Assembly: GCA_000166735.2 (NCBI GenBank)
Contig: AEMJ01000219.1
Span: 1-35,486 of the forward strand
DNA from: Leuconostoc inhae KCTC 3774
GTDB taxonomy: Bacteria; Bacillota; Bacilli; Lactobacillales; Lactobacillaceae
DNA: 35,486 nucleotides
Direction: 5' to 3'
This document shows, piece by piece, positions 1 to 8,500 of this stretch (its first letter is position 1; each line of letters opens with the position of its first letter). The notes beneath the pieces were generated by a model that did no database searches, had not been told where the DNA came from, and worked only from the letters and a program-made list of their open reading frames with translations. A program made the translations under genes and the position numbers.

Positions 1-382
1 TCTCACAACATTACCCCACACAGGTGTTTGGCATGTCGTTGAAACAATTATGATTTTGGCCGTTGAATTCAAATGATGTAACTGAGAAACAGTTTGGTAA
101 AAAGCGCCAATATAAGATTGCTTTGCAGTATCATCCTTATGACCAATTGGCACATTAGCGAGCCAATCATCGTCAGTGCCTTGTAAAATATACAAATCAC
201 ACAGGTCCAGATATTGAGATTGTTGAAAAATACTTTTTTCGACCATTATCGGATAAATGCGCCCCTGAATACGCTAAGTTTTGAACTACGCCTCCGGTTA
301 TTTTTTGAAGGTATTGACCATAATTCATGCTAGATTTTAACCCAAAAGAAACACTATCACCAATAATTCCGATTGTTTGCAC
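1..382 (-). CDS. SGNH/GDSL-type hydrolase, partial at window edge and frameshifted
   Basis: The first frame carries the SGNH block I motif GIIGDSVSFG close to the N-terminus, the site of the nucleophilic serine in lipase/esterase-like hydrolases. After about residue 40 the homology passes to the next frame, which reads DLYILQGTDDDW, resembling the block with the conserved G-x-N/D, and continues open to position 1. The shift lies near the T-run at 234-239: removing one T, or adding two, joins the frames. The gene runs off the window, so the C-terminal catalytic Asp/His block is not visible. The start is uncertain. A GTG at 380-382 is possible but lacks a clear Shine-Dalgarno, and the same frame stays open upstream for about 40 codons. 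Substrate unknown. Given the other homopolymer shifts here, sequence error is as likely as a real pseudogene. Confidence 0.6.
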
Positions 383-570
383 GCTTTTCAGCTCGCTACT
401 TTGTAAATAATTATTATTCTTTACCTTTGATTTTAATTTATTTTTGAAATTAAAAAAATTTTGATTAACATTTTTGTTCTTCCATTAAAAATTTTATTTA
501 TCAACAATTTTTAATATATTGTTGATAGTTTGAAGCTATACCTAAAATTTATAATAACATACGCTACAAG

Positions 571-603
571 AAAAATAACTCACTAATTTGTAAGTTATTT
601 TTT
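571..603. terminator. Hairpin with T-runs on both strands
   Basis: AAAAATAACT and AGTTATTTTT form a 10-bp stem around a 12-base loop. Six T follow on plus and five T on minus, so it could work in both directions as a second stop behind the coiled-coil gene. Confidence 0.5.
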
Positions 604-646
604 CATTTGTATACAACACAATAAATCAATATTATACAATCTTGAG

Positions 647-685
647 TAAAATAAAGCAAGCTACTTAGTAGCTTGCTTTATTTTA
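647..685 (-). terminator. Strong intrinsic terminator after the coiled-coil protein gene
   Basis: A perfect inverted repeat of about 17 bp (AAAATAAAGCAAGCTAC and its complement, loop TTAG) ends in a T-rich arm. It lies about 70 bases beyond the stop codon at 754 and is nearly symmetric, so it may also stop transcription from the other side. Confidence 0.8.
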
Positions 686-753
686 GATGAATTTATAGAA
701 AAAGCTGAGATTTTTTATCAACTCGGTTTTATGTTGTGATAGATATTAGTATT

Positions 754-1334
754 TTACTTTTGCTGTTGATTTAAAACATCTTGTGCATGTGTTTCAGTAT
801 TTTTAGCATCTTGTAATGCGTTATCCAGTTGTTTTTGCAAATCAGAATTTTTGTTTTCTGAATCATTTGATTTTTGTTGCAAACTATTCAACTGTTGCTG
901 CAAATCTGATGCTTTTGAATTGGCAGCAGTCAATTGCGATTGTACACCGTCCAATTCTTTTTGTTTATCAGCAACCTTTTGATTGCCTTCTGCTATTTTT
1001 TGGTTAATTTCATCAATTTTTTGCTGTAATTGGGTTTGGAAAGCGGCATTGTCATTTGTTGCTTGGGTCTGTAGACTAGCTACCTGATTTTGCAATGACA
1101 TTAAATTGCTCTTGGCATCAGTTAACTGACTTTGATAAGTTGTGCTTTGCTGACTTAATGTAGAAATGGTAGCAGATTGCGTTGTCAACTTATCACCTAA
1201 TTGGTCAATAATACTACGTGTGTGGGCTAAATTGGGTGTTCCAATCCACGAACCACTATCGGCAAGTGCTGCTCCTGCTCCAAAAGATATGGCGGCTGCA
1301 GCAGTAATTGTGATGATTGTTTTTTGTACTTCAT
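754..1334 (-). CDS. Secreted coiled-coil protein of unknown function (frameshifted at the start)
   Basis: The protein begins with a typical signal peptide: basic MKYKK, a hydrophobic Ala-rich core and a likely cut after AALA-DS. The rest, about 160 residues, is a low-complexity Q/N/S/K-rich coiled coil with heptad-like repeats, and ends without an LPxTG anchor or a catalytic domain. I choose the ATG at 1332-1334 because GAAGGA stands 5 bases before it and it gives a proper signal peptide. That start needs one more A in the run at 1320-1325 (six seen, seven needed). The uncorrected frame would start at 1353 with no Shine-Dalgarno and a poor N-terminus. A consensus promoter lies just upstream and a strong terminator downstream, so the gene is monocistronic. 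Similar coiled coils occur at the N-terminus of secreted peptidoglycan hydrolases, but no such domain follows. Function unknown. Confidence 0.7.
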
Positions 1335-1390
1335 AATATCCTTCTGTTTTCACTTACTTTTTGTAAAAATATATTTAACACAACTTTGAT

Positions 1391-1419
1391 ATCATATAAT
1401 GTATATATACAATTGTCAA
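1391..1419 (-). promoter_or_regulatory. Sigma-A promoter of the coiled-coil protein gene
   Basis: On minus, TTGACA (1414-1419), a 17-base spacer and TATGAT (1391-1396) form a near-perfect vegetative promoter, about 56 bases upstream of the ATG at 1334. This predicts strong expression. Confidence 0.8.
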
Positions 1420-1664
1420 TAGATTTTATACATTTATCTTGTCTAGACATGTTTGTTACAACAGCACGATAATAATAAGCGCTTCTTTTTAGGTAATTGG
1501 GTTTAGAAAGCAATGATTAATTGCTGGATAAAAAAATTGAAACTTCAAAAGCATTGACTGAATTAAATAAACTGTAGCACTAACAAGTGAAAATATTGTT
1601 TTTGGTTAAACATAAATGAACGTTATTAAACACTGAAAATAACGTCATACAAACGTTTACAGAC
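1420..1664. other. Intergenic, nothing recognised
   Basis: This AT-rich spacer separates the coiled-coil gene promoter from the tRNA terminator. A short frame reading through it has no start signal and no protein-like composition. I see no repeat or RNA motif. Confidence 0.5.
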
Positions 1665-1701
1665 AAAAAAGCTATTCTATCAAATTTATTGATAAAACAG
1701 C
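1665..1701 (-). terminator. Terminator after tRNA-Ser
   Basis: On minus, GCTGTTTTATCA and TGATAGAATAGC pair with small mismatches, followed by six T. It begins 6 bases after the tRNA 3' end and ends the typA-tRNA unit. Confidence 0.75.
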
Positions 1702-1707
1702 CAATAA

Positions 1708-1795
1708 GGAGCTAGCGGGATTCGAACCCGCACACCGCCAAAAGCGGCTCGACGGATTTCGAGTCCGTTGCAGTACCGGATTGTGCCATAGCTCC
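1708..1795 (-). tRNA. tRNA-Ser (anticodon CGA)
   Basis: A full cloverleaf can be drawn: acceptor GGAGCTA/TAGCTCC, D-arm GCA/TGC, anticodon loop CTCGAAA with anticodon CGA on an ACGGA/TCCGT stem, a long class II variable arm (GCCGC..GGCGG) and T-arm GCGGG-TTCGAAT-CCCGC. The anticodon and long variable arm identify a serine tRNA reading UCG. CCA is not encoded. The base after the acceptor stem (position 1707) is U on the tRNA strand, whereas bacterial serine tRNAs usually have G there. The gene lies 38 bases downstream of typA on the same strand. Confidence 0.93.
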
Positions 1796-1800
1796 GTAAT

Positions 1801-1822
1801 AGAAAATCTAGTCAGATTTTCT
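1801..1822 (-). other. Perfect hairpin between typA and tRNA-Ser
   Basis: AGAAAATCT and AGATTTTCT form a 9-bp stem with a 4-base loop, 12 bases after the typA stop. There is no proper T-run, so it is more likely a processing or stability hairpin (or a leaky terminator) ahead of the co-transcribed tRNA. Confidence 0.5.
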
Positions 1823-1833
1823 GTCACTACTAT

Positions 1834-3675
1834 TTAATTTGTTGAGGCCTTACGACGTTTAGCAGACTTTTCACGTTCTGCTGTATTCAAAATAGCTTTA
1901 CGAATACGAACATTTTCAGGTGTTACTTCAACATATTCATCATCATTCAAAAATTCCAAAGATGCTTCTAAGTTCATAAGACGTGGTGTCTTAATAGACG
2001 AAGTTTGGTCTTTGTTTGATGAACGAACGTTTGATTGTGGCTTTAGTTTCGTTACGTTAACAGAGATATCATTGTCACGTGCGTTCATACCAACAATCAT
2101 ACCTTCGTAAACTTCAATACCAGCACCAATGAACATTTGTCCACGATCTTCAACACCCATGATAGCATAGTTAGTTGTTGTACCTTGCGTAATTGACACT
2201 AATGCACCATTACGTCGGCCTGGTTCCCAATTACGCACTACTGGACGATATTCAGCATAAGTGTGGTTAAAAATACCATAACCGCGTGTTGCTGACATAA
2301 ATTCAGTTGCATAACCAATTAATCCGCGAGAAGGTGCCATATAAGTCAAACGTGTTTGTCCATTACCAACAGACTCCATGTTTATCATTTCACCCTTACG
2401 TTGGTTCAGAGAATCAATCACAGTCGATGAATATTCATCAGGTGTATCAATTTGAACTGATTCATATGGTTCTGACTGTACGCCATCAATCTCACGATAG
2501 ATAACTTGTGGACGTGATGCTTGTAATTCAAAGCCTTCACGACGCATTGTTTCAATCAAAATTGACAAATGTAATTCACCACGACCAGACACTAACCAAG
2601 CACCAGCTTGGCCTGTGTCTTCAACACGTAATGACACATCAGTATGCAATTCACGTCGCAAACGATCTTCAATTTGACGAGCTGTAACAAACTTACCTTC
2701 TTTACCTGCAAAGGGACTGTCATTTTGACGGAAAGTCATTTGCAAAGTTGGTTCATCAATACGTAAGATTGGCAATGGATCGGGATGAGCTGGATCTGCA
2801 ACTGTTTCCCCAACAGAAATATCTTCCATACCAGAAACGGCAATCAAATCACCAGCTTTGGCTTCTTGAATATCAACTTGATCTAAACCAATGAATCCAG
2901 CTAGTTTTGTTACACGGAAAGTTTGTGTTGTGCCATCAAGTTTCAAAACTTCAACAGCATCACCAATCTTAATTGTTCCACGCTTCACGCGGCCAATACC
3001 AATACGACCAACAAAGTCGTTATAGTCTAACATAGCAACTTGAAATTGCAAAGGTTCATCTGAATTGTCAATTGGTGCTGGAATTGTATCAAAAACAGCA
3101 TCAAAAATTGGCTTCATTGAATGCTCTTGATCAGCAATAACAGGTGACAATGATGCTGTCCCATTCATAGCTGAGGCAAAAATAACTGGGAAATCAAGTC
3201 CCTCATCATCAGCACCTAATTCAATAAACAAATCCAATACTTCATCAACAACTTCTTCAGGGCGTGCGCCCGGACGATCTACTTTGTTAACGATAACAAT
3301 AGGTGTCAAATGTTGTTCAAAGGCTTTTTTCAAAACGAAACGTGTTTGAGGCATTGTACCTTCGAAAGCATCAACTACTAATAACACGCCATCAACCATA
3401 CCCATGATACGTTCAACTTCACCACCGAAGTCCGCATGACCTGGTGTATCAAGAATGTTAATTTGCTTGTCTCCGACCTTAACGGCCGTGTTCTTTGACA
3501 AGATTGTGATACCACGTTCTTTTTCAATATCATTCGTATCCATTGCACGATCACCCAATTCTTTGCGTGAGTCCAATGTATCTGATTGCTTCAATAATTC
3601 ATTAACCAACGTCGTCTTTCCGTGATCGACGTGGGCAATAATAGCGATGTTACGAATATCTTCGCGATTTGCCAA
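1834..3675 (-). CDS. typA: GTP-binding protein TypA/BipA
   Basis: A ribosome-associated translational GTPase of the EF-G/LepA superfamily, needed in many bacteria for growth in cold or stress and for late ribosome assembly. The N-terminus shows the G-domain motifs in order: AHVDHGKTT (P-loop), DTPGHADF and NKVD. The EF-Tu-like domain 2 and the BipA C-terminal part follow (for example SRGELHLSILIE and APSRGLIGY). Length is 613 residues, as usual for the family, and the frame is intact. The start is TTG at 3673-3675, with AAAGGAG about 10 bases before it, and gives the expected N-terminus MANREDIRNIAIIAHVDHG. The hairpin at 3719-3747 separates it from the upstream phosphatase gene; I see no clear promoter between them. 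Confidence 0.95.
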   Translation of the reverse strand: MANREDIRNIAIIAHVDHGKTTLVNELLKQSDTLDSRKELGDRAMDTNDIEKERGITILSKNTAVKVGDKQINILDTPGHADFGGEVERIMGMVDGVLLVVDAFEGTMPQTRFVLKKAFEQHLTPIVIVNKVDRPGARPEEVVDEVLDLFIELGADDEGLDFPVIFASAMNGTASLSPVIADQEHSMKPIFDAVFDTIPAPIDNSDEPLQFQVAMLDYNDFVGRIGIGRVKRGTIKIGDAVEVLKLDGTTQTFRVTKLAGFIGLDQVDIQEAKAGDLIAVSGMEDISVGETVADPAHPDPLPILRIDEPTLQMTFRQNDSPFAGKEGKFVTARQIEDRLRRELHTDVSLRVEDTGQAGAWLVSGRGELHLSILIETMRREGFELQASRPQVIYREIDGVQSEPYESVQIDTPDEYSSTVIDSLNQRKGEMINMESVGNGQTRLTYMAPSRGLIGYATEFMSATRGYGIFNHTYAEYRPVVRNWEPGRRNGALVSITQGTTTNYAIMGVEDRGQMFIGAGIEVYEGMIVGMNARDNDISVNVTKLKPQSNVRSSNKDQTSSIKTPRLMNLEASLEFLNDDEYVEVTPENVRIRKAILNTAEREKSAKRRKASTN

Positions 3676-3718
3676 TTTCCTAGTGCTCCTTTAATTTAAT
3701 GCTACTTATCTCACAGTA

Positions 3719-3747
3719 AAAGCTAGGGTCTGTTGTGCCCTAGCTTT
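3719..3747 (-). terminator. Terminator at the end of the inositol phosphatase gene
   Basis: AAAGCTAGGG and CCCTAGCTTT form a 10-bp stem with a 9-base loop and a short T-run on minus. The stop codon of the phosphatase (3740-3742) lies inside the stem. Confidence 0.7.
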
Positions 3748-4525
3748 GATGCAACATGAGAATATCACGATGCGCACGATTTGTAGCCACTAATACTATG
3801 TTAGATGATAACATATCTAACGGTCTGCCGTCAATATCTGAAATCGATAAACCTAGTGTTTTTGCTAAAACTTGCCCCGCTGCAAAATCCCATGGCATCA
3901 TTTTTGAAGAATAACCCACGGCACGACCAGAAATCACACGTAAAAATGAGGGTCCGGCGGCGCCAATAACACGATATCCTAAAGCAGCTTTGGCAATTTT
4001 ATCATAGCCAAACATACCATAAAGTAAACGAGCACCACTTAACAATACAATGCCATCACTTAATGCATCATTGTTTGGTTGCTCTAACCGCAATTGATTA
4101 GCAAAAACACCAACTTGTGGTCCCCCATGATAAACAACATTATTAACCACATCTAAAATCCAGCCTAGTACAGGCTCATTATCGATATAAAGGGCAATCA
4201 TTACTGCAAAATCTGCCTGCTCTTTAACAAAATTCATTGTGCCATCAATAGGATCAACAAACCATACATTGCCTTGCATATTCTTTTGATGGTCCCCAAA
4301 ACCTTCTTCACTGACAATACTGGCCTCTGAATCATAGGACCTAATTTTAGCGTTTAGAAATTGTTCATTGTCTCGATCAACATTTGTCACTAAATCTCTT
4401 GCATCATGTTTGATAGAAATATCTAAATGCTGCTGCATGGCAATTAATGTTCTTTTCCTGACCTCATCTAACCATAATAAAACGGTTTGATTGATATCTT
4501 GTATTTCAAACTGACTTAACGTCAT
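3740..4525 (-). CDS. Inositol monophosphatase family protein
   Basis: A member of the Mg2+/Li+-dependent phosphatase superfamily (IMPase, CysQ, FBPase), which hydrolyses small phosphomonoesters; the exact substrate cannot be read from sequence. Family motifs are present: the metal-binding EE in VSEEGF near residue 72, DPIDGT near residue 92, and WDFAAGQVL near residue 216. Length is 261 residues, typical of the family. The start ATG overlaps the stop of the UPF0223 gene by 4 bases (ATGA), with AAGGTG just before it, so the two are translationally coupled. The UPF0223-IMPase pairing is common in Lactobacillales (family knowledge). The frame is intact. Confidence 0.88.
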   Translation of the reverse strand: MTLSQFEIQDINQTVLLWLDEVRKRTLIAMQQHLDISIKHDARDLVTNVDRDNEQFLNAKIRSYDSEASIVSEEGFGDHQKNMQGNVWFVDPIDGTMNFVKEQADFAVMIALYIDNEPVLGWILDVVNNVVYHGGPQVGVFANQLRLEQPNNDALSDGIVLLSGARLLYGMFGYDKIAKAALGYRVIGAAGPSFLRVISGRAVGYSSKMMPWDFAAGQVLAKTLGLSISDIDGRPLDMLSSNIVLVATNRAHRDILMLHQS

Positions 4526-4794
4526 CCCCGCACCTTATCTTTTGTTGTTCCTTGTGCTAATTTTATTGTTTTATAAATACTGTGTCCAGTTTGACGTTCA
4601 AAATCTTTGTCGAATTGTTTTTGCTCACTCTGTGCTGGTAACACATCACGAAACGCGTTGTATCGTATCAATAATTTTGATTTTAATACACCGGTTTCAT
4701 AAACATCTAAAACACTATCTACAAGGTTAGATATTTTAACAATATCATCCACTGTCCAATTGCCATCAATTGGTAATATATAATTTTCACTCAT
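4522..4794 (-). CDS. UPF0223 family protein
   Basis: A small acidic protein of 90 residues resembling the YktA/UPF0223 family by its N-terminal pattern (YILPIDGNWTVDDIVKI...) and length. No biochemical function is known to me. The start ATG at 4794 fits the family but has no Shine-Dalgarno. Instead an extended -10 element (TG-T-TAAAAT, 4801-4806 with upstream TG) stands 6 bases before it, so the mRNA may be leaderless. It is followed with a 4-base overlap by the phosphatase gene and is divergent from def across 53 bases. Confidence 0.8.
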   Translation of the reverse strand: MSENYILPIDGNWTVDDIVKISNLVDSVLDVYETGVLKSKLLIRYNAFRDVLPAQSEQKQFDKDFERQTGHSIYKTIKLAQGTTKDKVRG

Positions 4795-4802
4795 ACAACT
4801 AT

Positions 4803-4830
4803 TTTAACATGTTGTACAGTTTGATATACT
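4803..4830 (+). promoter_or_regulatory. Promoter of def, overlapping the divergent UPF0223 promoter
   Basis: On plus, TTTAAC, 16 bases and TATACT lie 17 bases before the def ATG. The minus-strand extended -10 of the UPF0223 gene (4801-4806) overlaps the -35, so the two promoters may interfere. Confidence 0.55.
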
Positions 4831-4847
4831 AATAAAGAGGTAAAAAC

Positions 4848-5426
4848 ATGACAATTCGATTTACAATGGATAAAATCACACGAGACGGCGCTTCCGTCTT
4901 ACGAAAAACAGCTGCATCTGTTCCTTTTCCTTTAAGCGAGGAGCATGCACAACTGGCTAAAGATATGATGACATATTTAGTCATTTCACAAGATGAGTCA
5001 CAAAATGAACAATATGGCCTACGCCCAGGTGTTGGTTTGGCTGCGCCACAAGTCAATTATTCATTGCGAATGGCGTCTATACTGGTACCTTCATTAGATC
5101 CACATGAATCCGATGAGACCCCTTATTTTAAGGGTACGATATTTAATCCTACAATTATTTCTGAATCAATTAAACGCGGTGCATTAGATGTTGGCGAGGG
5201 TTGCTTATCAGTTGATAAAGATGTCCCTGGTTTTGTTCCCCGTGCTGATCGCATTACGGTACGATACCAAGATGAAACTGGCGCCACAAAAATTATTAAA
5301 TTACGCGATTACCCAGCTATTGTCTTTCAACATGAAATTGATCATCTGCACGGACATCTGTACTACGATCACATTGATTTAAAGGCGCCGTGGGAAGTTA
5401 ATGATGAAACAAAATATATTGACTAA
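4848..5426 (+). CDS. def: Peptide deformylase
   Basis: Removes the formyl group from the N-terminal methionine of nascent proteins, an essential cytosolic step. All three metal-site motifs are present: GVGLAAPQ (residues 61-68), EGCLS (117-121, Cys ligand) and HEIDH (162-166, two His ligands and the catalytic Glu). At 192 residues with long insertions before motif 1 and between motifs, it matches the Gram-positive class II enzymes. ATG at 4848 is preceded by AGAGGT. It is a single-gene unit with its own promoter and terminator, on the opposite strand to its neighbours. The frame is intact. Confidence 0.95.
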   Translation: MTIRFTMDKITRDGASVLRKTAASVPFPLSEEHAQLAKDMMTYLVISQDESQNEQYGLRPGVGLAAPQVNYSLRMASILVPSLDPHESDETPYFKGTIFNPTIISESIKRGALDVGEGCLSVDKDVPGFVPRADRITVRYQDETGATKIIKLRDYPAIVFQHEIDHLHGHLYYDHIDLKAPWEVNDETKYID

Positions 5427-5465
5427 ATATATTTATCAAAAGTCCTCTAAAAATTAGAGCTCATA

Positions 5466-5500
5466 AAAGCACCTATACCACATGGTATAGGTGCTTTCTT
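5466..5500 (+). terminator. Terminator of def, probably bidirectional
   Basis: AAAGCACCTATACC and GGTATAGGTGCTTT form a 14-bp stem with loop ACAT, then TCTTT. On minus the arm ends in TTTT, so it can also stop the dnaJ transcript arriving from the other side. Confidence 0.8.
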
Positions 5501-5563
5501 TATAACAAAAACTACCAATTAACATAGAAATAAATGTGTAGGATCATACGACACATCTAATCT

Positions 5564-6466
5564 TTATAATTTGTCAAAAAAGCTCTTCTTTTTGGTACCG
5601 TCAGTTGCTTCTTGATAAGCTTCTAACGCCTTTTTTTGATCTCTATTTAGCTTTGTCGGTACATCCAATTTCACAACGACGTATTGATCTCCATGACCTG
5701 TCCCCCGCAGACGTGGGGCACCCTTTCCACGTAAGCGGAAGCGTGTACCTGTTTGTGTACCAGCAGGAATTTTCAAATTAACATCGCCATGAACTGATTT
5801 AACCTGCATTTCAGTACCTAGTGCCGCTTGAACAAAATCAATAGCTTGCTCTAAATAAATATCTGCCCCATCACGCTCAAATCCATCTTTAGACGGTGAA
5901 ACTTGGAACACCACAAATAAATCACCTCGTGGTCCGCCATTAGCGCCTGCTTCGCCTTGTTCAGACAATCGCATTTGTTGACCCGTTTCAACGCCTGCTG
6001 GCACTGTCACTTTAATTTCATGAGGACCATCACCACGATTAAATTTAATGGTTTCTTCTTTACCAAACACTGCCTCTTCAAAACTCAGATGCATACGATA
6101 CTGTAAATCTTGTCCTTTGCGTGGACGGTTTGGATCAAAACCACCGCCAAACATTTGACTAAAAATATCTCCCAAATCAGAAAAATCACCAAATCCGCCC
6201 TGCTGTTGATAACCACCAGGTCCACCTTGCCCACCAAAGCCACCATTGGCTCCTGCTGGTCCGAATTGGTCATACTGTGCACGCTTTTGTTCAGTCCCTA
6301 AAGTTTCAAAAGCTTCTTGGACTTCTTTATACTTTTCTTCCGCACCGGCATCATGATTCAAATCTGGATGGTATTTTTTAGATAATTTACGGTATGCTTT
6401 TTTTATATCATCTTGACTGGCATTTTTTTCCACACCAAGACGATCATAGAATTCTGTATTATTCAC
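5564..6466 (-). CDS. dnaJ: DnaJ-type co-chaperone without zinc finger (type II J protein)
   Basis: The J-domain (residues 1-70, HPD at 33-35) stimulates the DnaK ATPase. A Gly/Phe-rich linker follows (about 70-115), then the two beta-sandwich substrate-binding domains. At 300 residues it is about 75 shorter than ordinary DnaJ, because the zinc-binding domain with four CxxCxGxG repeats is absent. The chain goes straight from [16 protein letters not shown] into the first C-terminal domain, and there is no cysteine at all. The frame is continuous and both ends look normal, so this is a true domain loss or a CbpA-like protein, not a break. Start is GTG (6464-6466) behind AAGGAGTGGG. It is the last gene of the hrcA-grpE-dnaK-dnaJ cluster, presumably under HrcA/CIRCE control. 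Confidence 0.9.
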   Translation of the reverse strand: MNNTEFYDRLGVEKNASQDDIKKAYRKLSKKYHPDLNHDAGAEEKYKEVQEAFETLGTEQKRAQYDQFGPAGANGGFGGQGGPGGYQQQGGFGDFSDLGDIFSQMFGGGFDPNRPRKGQDLQYRMHLSFEEAVFGKEETIKFNRGDGPHEIKVTVPAGVETGQQMRLSEQGEAGANGGPRGDLFVVFQVSPSKDGFERDGADIYLEQAIDFVQAALGTEMQVKSVHGDVNLKIPAGTQTGTRFRLRGKGAPRLRGTGHGDQYVVVKLDVPTKLNRDQKKALEAYQEATDGTKKKSFFDKL

Positions 6467-6496
6467 TTACCCACTCCTTATAATATTATGTACACA

Positions 6497-6520
6497 AACC
6501 GCACTCAATTGAATGCGGTT
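6497..6520 (-). other. Palindrome in the dnaK-dnaJ gap
   Basis: AACCGCA(C/T)TCAATTGA(A/G)TGCGGTT is a 24-base palindrome with one G-T pair and no T-run. It probably forms an intercistronic mRNA hairpin affecting stability or the dnaK:dnaJ ratio. Confidence 0.45.
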
Positions 6521-6547
6521 CGCTTGATATTTATTAATAAAACGCTA

Positions 6548-8392
6548 TCAGTCCTTCTTCTTATCAGGATCAACTTCTTCGAAATCGCCATCTACTGTAT
6601 TATCATCAGCTGGTTTAGCTTCACCTTCAGCACCTTCTTGTGGCGCTGCTTGCTGATACAACTTCATAGCCAATTCTTGGGCTGCTTTTCCTAATTCTTC
6701 AGACTTAGTCTTCAATTCTGTTAAATCAGCATCATCAGCTGCTGCATCTTCCTTTGCCTTTTTCAAAGCTTCCAATGCATCTTGTGTTGCCTTTTTATCG
6801 TCATCACCCAACTTATCGCCAACTTCTTCCAAAGTCTTCTCTGTAGAGAAGATCAATTGATCCGCTTCATTACGTGTATCAACTGATTCCTTCTTTTTTG
6901 CATCAGCTTCTTCATTAGCCTTAGCATCATTCATCATTTGCTCAATTTCATCATCTGACAAACCGCCTGCAGCTTGGATAGTGATTTTTTGTTCTTTCTG
7001 TGTGCCTAAATCTTTAGCAGAAACAGACACAATACCATTACGATCAATATCAAACGTTACTTCGATTTGTGGTACACCACGTTGTGCTGCAGGAATGTCT
7101 GACAATTGGAAACGACCAAGTGTCTTGTTATCCGTAGCCATTGAGCGTTCACCTTGTAGCACATGAATATCTACAGCTGGTTGATTATCAGCAGCGGTTG
7201 AGAAAACTTGAGACTTTGATGTTGGAATTGTTGTGTTACGGTCGATTAACTTTGTGAATACACCACCCATTGTTTCGATACCAAGTGACAATGGTGTTAC
7301 ATCTAACAATACAACGTCTTTCACATCCCCAGTAATCACACCACCTTGAACAGCAGCGCCTAAAGCAACTGCCTCATCTGGGTTAATTGAATGGTTAGGT
7401 TCCTTACCAGTTAACTTTTTAACAGAATCTTGAACGGCTGGAATACGAGTTGATCCACCATTTAAAATAACTTCATCGATATCTGAAAATGACAAACCAG
7501 CATCTTTCAAAGCGTTCAAAACTGGTTGTTCAGCTTTCTTTACCAAACTAGCTGTAATCTCGTTAAACTTAGCACGTGATAATGACGTTTGCAAATGCAA
7601 TGGGCCTTGTTCACCTGAGGCAATAAATGGCAAATCAATTTGTGCTTCAGTTGCTGATGACAAAGTCTTTTTTGCTGATTCAGCAGCATCCTTCAAGCGT
7701 TGCAACGCTAATTTGTCTGACTTTAAATCGACACCATTATCAGACTTGAATTGTGCTGCTAAATAATCAATAACTGCATTATCAAAGTCATCACCACCAA
7801 GATGTGTATCACCATTAGTTGACAAAACTTCAAACACACCATCGCCTAATTCAAGGATAGATACATCAAATGTACCACCACCCAAATCATAAACTAAAAT
7901 CTTTTCATTCTTATCTAGCTTATCTAAGCCATATGCTAAAGCTGCTGCAGTTGGTTCATTTATAATACGCTCAACTTCTAATCCAGCGATCTTACCAGCA
8001 TCCTTTGTTGCTTGACGCTGAGCATCATTGAAGTATGCTGGTACAGTAATAACAGCTTTATCAACTTTTTCACCTAAATAATCTTCAGCATAGCCTTTAA
8101 TATATTGCAAAATCATTGCTGAAATTTCTTGTGGTGTATAGTCCTTGCCATCAACGTTAACTTTATAATTAGCATCACCCATATGTGACTTAATTGAAAT
8201 AATAGTATCTGGGTTTGTTATAGCCTGTCGCTTAGCAACATCTCCAACTTGGTTTTCACCATTTTTAAATGAAACAACTGATGGTGTTGTACGACCACCA
8301 TCGGGGTTTGTAATAATTTTTGGTTCCCCACCTTCAAGAACAGCCACTGCTGAGTTTGTAGTTCCTAAATCAATACCGATTATCTTTGACAT
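6548..8392 (-). CDS. dnaK: Chaperone protein DnaK (Hsp70)
   Basis: The ATP-dependent Hsp70 chaperone for nascent and stress-damaged proteins. The N-terminal ATPase domain shows [14 protein letters not shown], the phosphate-2 motif [13 protein letters not shown] and the adenosine motif LNGGSTRIP. The linker [19 protein letters not shown] and a substrate-binding domain follow, then a helical lid ending in the acidic tail [14 protein letters not shown]. Length is 614 residues, normal for Firmicutes. ATG is preceded by AAAGGAAG at about 11 bases. It lies 108 bases downstream of grpE and 81 bases upstream of dnaJ. The frame is intact. Confidence 0.98.
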   Translation of the reverse strand: MSKIIGIDLGTTNSAVAVLEGGEPKIITNPDGGRTTPSVVSFKNGENQVGDVAKRQAITNPDTIISIKSHMGDANYKVNVDGKDYTPQEISAMILQYIKGYAEDYLGEKVDKAVITVPAYFNDAQRQATKDAGKIAGLEVERIINEPTAAALAYGLDKLDKNEKILVYDLGGGTFDVSILELGDGVFEVLSTNGDTHLGGDDFDNAVIDYLAAQFKSDNGVDLKSDKLALQRLKDAAESAKKTLSSATEAQIDLPFIASGEQGPLHLQTSLSRAKFNEITASLVKKAEQPVLNALKDAGLSFSDIDEVILNGGSTRIPAVQDSVKKLTGKEPNHSINPDEAVALGAAVQGGVITGDVKDVVLLDVTPLSLGIETMGGVFTKLIDRNTTIPTSKSQVFSTAADNQPAVDIHVLQGERSMATDNKTLGRFQLSDIPAAQRGVPQIEVTFDIDRNGIVSVSAKDLGTQKEQKITIQAAGGLSDDEIEQMMNDAKANEEADAKKKESVDTRNEADQLIFSTEKTLEEVGDKLGDDDKKATQDALEALKKAKEDAAADDADLTELKTKSEELGKAAQELAMKLYQQAAPQEGAEGEAKPADDNTVDGDFEEVDPDKKKD

Positions 8393-8500
8393 GAATTTAT
8401 TCTTCCTTTACATTTAAGTTTAATTTTGTCTTTTTTAGGTGTAGTGCGTTGTGCTGAATCACCATAACATTATCATTATTTAAAATTAATAATACTGCAA

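Larger units (their letters stand above)
383..753. other. AT-rich intergenic stretch with two terminator-like hairpins
   Basis: No credible gene is seen between the SGNH hydrolase and the coiled-coil protein gene. The part next to the hydrolase (383-500) stays open in the hydrolase frame and could belong to it if its start lies further upstream. The rest is very AT-rich and holds the hairpins at 571-603 and 647-685. Confidence 0.6.

Noticed and set aside
1331-1513. 60-codon frame upstream of the coiled-coil gene
   Set aside because: It covers the consensus promoter, has no Shine-Dalgarno and has no family resemblance.
4829-5056. Reading frame antisense to def
   Set aside because: It is a shadow of def without ribosome binding site or protein-like composition; def itself has all three metal motifs.
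5564-6466. DnaJ shortened by a frameshift or deletion error
   Set aside because: The frame is continuous, the junction between the G/F region and the C-terminal domain is smooth, and no zinc-finger codons are found in other frames.
8393-8500. Separate promoter or CIRCE in front of dnaK
   Set aside because: The 108-base gap has only a weak AT inverted repeat and no TTAGCACTC arm, so dnaK is most likely read from the hrcA promoter.
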